From an uncultured Paraprevotella sp. (GTDB lineage: Bacteria; Bacteroidota; Bacteroidia; Bacteroidales; Bacteroidaceae): a stretch of 9,629 bases of DNA. The stretch covers positions 1 through 9,629 of the forward strand of contig URDY01000046.1 in assembly GCA_900546665.1 (NCBI GenBank), in the 5' to 3' direction. The notes beneath the pieces were generated by a model. The model ran no database searches. It was not told where the DNA came from and was given only the letters and a program-made list of their open reading frames with translations. Position numbers and translations under genes: made by a program. Positions 6,307 through 9,629 of this stretch are shown here, piece after piece (position 1 is the stretch's first letter; every line of letters starts with the position of its first letter).

Positions 6307-7742
6307 ATGAGCAAATATACAAATATTCCGTCAGAACTCAAGAGTTTTTTCAGTGAAAAACGAAGAAGTTCCATTATGGACATGTTTTCCAACCTTCTTG
6401 CCTCCCTCCGTTTTGACAACCGCAGTTTGGGCGGCAATAAAAGGAGCAACTGCCAATTGACCAATCTACAGATATTCCAGCTTATCGTACTGATGCCATT
6501 TTTTTCGATAAAGAAATTCTTCCATTATGAAGATTCCCTACTTAACCGTATGTTTGGCGGCAAAAAGGATGTGTTCTATTCATTCATGGCACAGGACCAT
6601 ATCAATTGGCGTAGTCTGATTTACCGTATGCCCGTTACGCTTGTCTCCTACATCACCTGCCGTAAGGATTTCAGGAGGAGCCATCTTCCGGCTGTTCTTA
6701 TAGCAGATGATTCCGACCTGCCCAAGACAGGTCTCCGGATGGAAGCGATAGGTAAGATTTTCTCTCATGTACATCAGAAGTGCATTCTCGGGTATAAGGC
6801 CCTCATGCTGTGCTGGAGCGATGGTCGCACCCAGTTCATGCTCGACGTTTCCCTTCATGGCGAGAAGGGTAAAGTGGAAGGCAAGGAACAGGGGATGACG
6901 GCCGAACAACGCAAAAGGCGCTATGAGCGTAAACGCGATGCAGGCTCACACGCAGCCGGACGTAAGGAAGAATACTTCATGGGTAAGGGCGAGAAGCTGA
7001 TAGAGATGGTCAAGGCCGCTATCCGCTACAGGATTCCTTTTGATTATCTGCTGGTGGACAGCTGGTTTACAAATACCGGGCTTGTGGATTTTGTATGCAG
7101 CTGCCATAAGAAGTTTCATCTGCTTGGCATGGCGAAAATGGGTAATACAAAGTATTCCACCTCATGGGGAGACCTTTCAGCCAGAGCCATTCTCGGCAGG
7201 CTTTCATCCTCAAGACAGATAAGGTACAGCAGACGTTACCGTATTCACTATGCCATGACCGATGTGAAACTGGGCACACGGCAGGTCCGTCTGTTCTTCT
7301 GCCGGCGCGGCAAAGCTGAGGGATGGAGAATACTACTCACTACCGATACATCGGTTGATTTCATGCGTGCGTACGAAATCTACGCCATGCGTTGGGTCAT
7401 TGAAGTCTTCTTTGCCGACAGCAAACGCCTGCTTGGACGGCCGATTGCTCCGCTCGGGACTTCACCGCCCAATTGGCACATGTTTCACTGGTCATGATAC
7501 GCTATAACTTGTTGGCCTCACTGAAAAGGAGTCTGGATTACGAAACCATAGGAGGACTTTTCAAGGATATGTATGCAGGAGTGTACGAACTGACTGTTGT
7601 AGAGAAAATATGGTTGATAATTGTAGAGGTGGTGGGTATAGTTGCAGAACTCACAGGAGCAGATGAGGACACTCTGATGCGTCAGCTTATCGAGAATGAC
7701 AAGAGGTTGGCAGCACTACAGGCCTATGCACAAACTGCCTAA
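6307..7742 (+). pseudogene. IS4-type transposase with a one-base frameshift
   Basis: From the ATG at 6307 the frame encodes a DDE transposase. The catalytic residues can be placed as the first aspartate in ADDSDLPKTG (D134/D135), the second in LLVDSW (D251), and the glutamate in the exact IS4-family Y-(2)-R-(3)-E-(6)-K signature (Y359, R362, E366, K373). The frame breaks at about 7438-7440, just after KRLLG: the original frame ends at 7497, while the conserved continuation ADCSARDFTAQLAH is read from 7440 in the -1 frame and runs to the stop at 7740-7742. Loss of one base (perhaps T from CTGGCC) explains this; the repaired protein would be about 478 residues. An in-frame TTG at 6259 is a possible longer start but overlaps the hairpin and has no ribosome site, so ATG 6307 is preferred. 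The truncated product keeps all catalytic residues but lacks about 100 C-terminal residues, so activity is doubtful. Confidence 0.88.
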
Positions 7743-7746
7743 AATC

Positions 7747-7764
7747 TAAATCCGAAACTTGAGT
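7747..7764 (-). repeat. Right terminal inverted repeat of the inner IS
   Basis: This is the exact inverted partner of 6183-6200, starting four bases after the transposase stop codon. It fixes the right boundary of the inner element. Confidence 0.93.
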
Positions 7765-7784
7765 AATTTTTAACTTGTCTTCTA

Positions 7785-7801
7785 ATTTTTAATGGACACT
7801 A
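7785..7801 (-). repeat. Right terminal inverted repeat of the outer IS
   Basis: The reverse complement (TAGTGTCCATTAAAAAT) matches the left end at 5714-5730 at 15 of 17 positions. Only about 37 bases of the outer element (7765-7801) remain to the right of the nested IS. Confidence 0.7.
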
Positions 7802-8036
7802 GTGATATGTCTTTATTTGTTATACAGTTTCAAATTATCTGTTAAAATTGCTTTCATTTTCAAAGATCAGAACCTTACGGTCAATCTCATGGATGTTTTT
7901 ATGAAAAAACGAAAAACGATTAACATAGGTTCGATGAATATTGCATCATTGCCATCTATGATACAGCCGGAAACGGCGAACTCAAGCGCGCTAAATTAAA
8001 ATTCAATAAAAATCTTCGGGTTTATAAAAAAATTCA
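7802..8036. other. AT-rich gap with a possible decayed coding scrap
   Basis: No intact gene is convincing here. One plus-strand frame (7802-7999) contains NLTVNLMDVFMKKRKT, and the neighbouring -1 frame from 7924 contains FDEYCIIAIYDTAGNGELKRAKLKF. The second stretch has much more G+C-rich, codon-like sequence than its surroundings. The two could be parts of one broken gene joined by a frameshift. The minus strand also has an open stretch over the same bases. I do not recognise the family. Confidence 0.3.
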
Positions 8037-8044
8037 TATATTTG
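8037..8044 (+). promoter_or_regulatory. Bacteroides -7 promoter box before the DUF6377 gene
   Basis: TATATTTG matches TAnnTTTG exactly. It would start transcription near 8048-8052 and give a leader of about 150 nucleotides. A convincing -33 TTTG is lacking. The region is very AT-rich, so chance matches are more likely here than elsewhere. Confidence 0.4.
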
Positions 8045-8201
8045 TAATATTTAACTTATATAAAACATATAGACTTATCATTAGGAAAATATCTAAAGAG
8101 CAGTAAATTTGATTAATTGAAAGTAAACTGTATAATTCTATTTAGGTCGTAGTTTTTTTAATAATGTATGTAAATACAAATAATAAGAACTCTATTATAA
8201 A

Positions 8202-9629
8202 ATGAAATCTGTTGTTATAGTTTTTATACTTCTTAATATCTTTAACCTGTCGGGACAAAATAAAAGGTCTATACTCGAAAGATTGGATTCTTTTGTTGAA
8301 AATAGAGATTATTTTATTGAAAAAAGAAATAATCAATTGGTAACATTGAAGCACCTTTATATTAAAGCAAATGATAAAAGGGAGAAATATAATATAGGAA
8401 ATGAGATTTTTAGGCTATATAGTAAGTTTGATAAAGATTCTGCTATTTTTTATGTTAAAGCAAACTATGATATAGCAGTAAAAATAAATGATAAAGAGAA
8501 AATAGCCATATCTCGCATGAACTATGTATTTATGATGGCTGCTTTGGGTATGTATAAAGAATGTTTTGATTATTTACCGCAATTTACGCCAGACAGCTAT
8601 TCTCCTAAAGTGAAATATCAGTATTATGAACTTTGTGAGTATATATATCAAGGATTACGAGTTTATTCATCAGAGCCATATAGCTCTTTTTATAATTGTA
8701 AAATAGATTCGATTTATGATAAGATACTTTCAGATTTTGATTATTCAACTAATGAATATAAAGAAACATATATAAAAAAGTCTTATAATAGTAAAGATTT
8801 TAAGACTGTTATAAAGTTGATTGAAGATTATCGGCTTAATATACCCTATAATACAAATGAGTATGCGATGATGGTTTATATGTTAGCCAATGCTTATAAG
8901 GAGATAGGAGATGAAGAAAAATATCTAAACTATATGTCTCAAGTTGCAGAAGTTGATATAATTACGGCTGTAAAGGAATATAGGGCACTAAAAGAACTAG
9001 CAGAATATTTATATTCTAAAGGAGATATAGAACGTGCATACAGATATAGCCGACGTTCTTTGGAAGATGCAGAACTTTTCAATGCAAGACAGCAGACACT
9101 GGAGGTTGCTAGAATACAGCCTGTCATAAATGAAGCATATCAGAAGCAGATGAAGGAAAATGAACGTAAATTCAAGAATCTAAGTGTGCTTTTAGTTATA
9201 TGTTTATTAATGCTTTTGGTCGCTATATTGTTTATTATAAGACAAATGAGGCTACTTAAAGCTGCTGATGAAAATAAGAAAAATCTTATTTTACGTTTAT
9301 CTGAGGTGAATCATATTAAAGAAGAATATATAGGACATTTTATGAGACTTTGTTCTGAATATATAATAAAAATTGATGAATTTAGGAAACTTGTTAATCG
9401 TAAACTAAAATCAGGACAATATGATGATTTACATAAACTCACTTCCAACAAAAAACTTATAGATAAAGAACAAGAAGAACTATATAGAAAATTTGATACC
9501 TCTTTTTTACAGCTTTATCCTAATTTTATTTCTGATATAAATAAATTGCTAAAAGAAGAATTAAGGTTTGAATTAAAAAAAGATGAATTACTTAATAACG
9601 AACTCAGGATATGTGCTCTAATAAAACTT
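8202..9629 (+). CDS. DUF6377-type TPR membrane regulator (3' end beyond window)
   Basis: The ATG at 8202 opens 476 codons that run off the window edge without a stop. The N-terminus is a signal peptide (MKSVVIVFILLNIFNLSG, likely cleavage before Q19). It is followed by about 300 helical, TPR-like residues that should lie in the periplasm, ending with GDIERAYRYSRRSLEDAELF. A single membrane helix spans about 327-346, and the cytoplasmic part has NHIKEEYIGHF (370-380) and, at the very edge, ELRICALIKL (467-476). These stretches are typical of the Bacteroidetes DUF6377 family, whose C-terminus carries a LuxR-like helix-turn-helix just after this last motif. A role in sensing across the membrane and controlling nearby genes is inferred from the family; targets lie outside the window. 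Codon use is strongly AT-biased (many ATA, AAA, TAT), unlike the transporter and porin genes, suggesting transferred DNA. No Shine-Dalgarno is seen; the ATG follows ATTATAAA. Confidence 0.88.
   Translation, partial: MKSVVIVFILLNIFNLSGQNKRSILERLDSFVENRDYFIEKRNNQLVTLKHLYIKANDKREKYNIGNEIFRLYSKFDKDSAIFYVKANYDIAVKINDKEKIAISRMNYVFMMAALGMYKECFDYLPQFTPDSYSPKVKYQYYELCEYIYQGLRVYSSEPYSSFYNCKIDSIYDKILSDFDYSTNEYKETYIKKSYNSKDFKTVIKLIEDYRLNIPYNTNEYAMMVYMLANAYKEIGDEEKYLNYMSQVAEVDIITAVKEYRALKELAEYLYSKGDIERAYRYSRRSLEDAELFNARQQTLEVARIQPVINEAYQKQMKENERKFKNLSVLLVICLLMLLVAILFIIRQMRLLKAADENKKNLILRLSEVNHIKEEYIGHFMRLCSEYIIKIDEFRKLVNRKLKSGQYDDLHKLTSNKKLIDKEQEELYRKFDTSFLQLYPNFISDINKLLKEELRFELKKDELLNNELRICALIKL

Larger units (their letters stand above)
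6183..7764 (+). mobile_element. Nested IS4-type insertion sequence (1582 bp)
   Basis: Positions 6183-6200 and 7747-7764 are an exact 18-bp inverted repeat (ACTCAAGTTTCGGATTTA), delimiting an element whose only gene is a frameshifted transposase with the IS4-family YREK motif. The element sits in the same orientation as the outer IS. The flanks, CATATTTAA on the left and AATTTTTAA on the right, agree at only 7 of 9 positions, so a genuine target duplication is not shown. Together with the missing right part of the outer transposase this points to a deletion at the right border. Confidence 0.9.
5714..7801 (+). mobile_element. IS4-family (DUF4372-type) element, interrupted and internally deleted
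   Basis: The element is bounded by related inverted ends: 5714-5730 and the reverse complement of 7785-7801 agree at 15 of 17 positions around a shared GTCCA..TAAAAAT core. Inside are its promoter, the first ~117 codons of a DUF4372-type transposase, a second complete IS (6183-7764), and only about 37 bp of the right end of the outer element. The middle and C-terminal parts of its transposase are gone, so this copy cannot move by itself. No clear target-site duplication is visible outside the ends, and the exact outermost base is uncertain by a few positions. Confidence 0.75.

Noticed and set aside
7425..7500. Programmed -1 ribosomal frameshift in the inner transposase
   Set aside because: No slippery heptamer of the X XXY YYZ type and no A or T run is present near 7438. 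Programmed shifting is also not usual for IS4-family transposases. A one-base deletion or a sequencing error fits better.
6174..7773. Target-site duplication CATATTTAA / AATTTTTAA around the inner IS
   Set aside because: Only 7 of 9 bases agree in AT-rich sequence, and the right flank belongs to a different part of the outer element, so it is not counted as a true duplication.

Overview
The window looks like chromosomal DNA of a gut Bacteroidales species (Bacteroides, Phocaeicola or a close relative). The evidence is the gene families present (a Bacteroidetes-type putative porin, a DUF6377 regulator, Bacteroides-type IS4 and IS1380 transposases), promoter boxes of the form TAnnTTTG, and start codons without a clear Shine-Dalgarno. 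Species and replicon cannot be settled from the sequence alone.

Layout. Positions 1-498 are non-coding and repeat-rich. They hold a perfect 52-bp palindrome (61-112), a GTGAAGG-type direct-repeat cluster (170-252) and a long hairpin followed by a T tract that probably terminates the minus-strand operon (351-456). Positions 499-4748 carry two intact minus-strand genes read right to left: an OPT-family oligopeptide transporter, then, after 68 bp, an outer-membrane putative porin. A Bacteroides-type promoter box lies about 130 bp before the transporter. Together the two could form an uptake route, with the porin passing a small substrate over the outer membrane and the OPT protein carrying it over the inner membrane. 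The substrate is not known.

Positions 4981-7801 are an insertion-sequence graveyard. From left to right it holds (i) a badly decayed C-terminal piece of an IS1380-family transposase on the minus strand, in three reading-frame segments; (ii) an IS4-family element with a DUF4372-type transposase whose two outer ends (5714-5730 and 7785-7801) survive but whose gene stops after about 117 codons; and (iii) a second IS4-type element (6183-7764, 18-bp perfect terminal inverted repeats) nested in the first. The inner transposase keeps the DDE and YREK signature residues but has a one-base frameshift just after the YREK motif. The outer element lost almost all its gene to the right of the insertion point, so a deletion accompanied or followed the insertion.

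Positions 7802-9629 are strikingly AT-rich. After about 400 bp with a possible decayed coding scrap and a TATATTTG promoter box, a plus-strand gene begins at 8202 and runs off the window. It encodes a DUF6377-type TPR, membrane-anchored regulator, missing its C-terminal DNA-binding end here. The change in base composition together with the IS cluster suggests that the window crosses from core-like transport genes into an accessory island.

No clearly new system was found. The most interesting points are the nested and deleted IS, the hairpins placed in front of both IS transposase genes, and the perfect palindrome.
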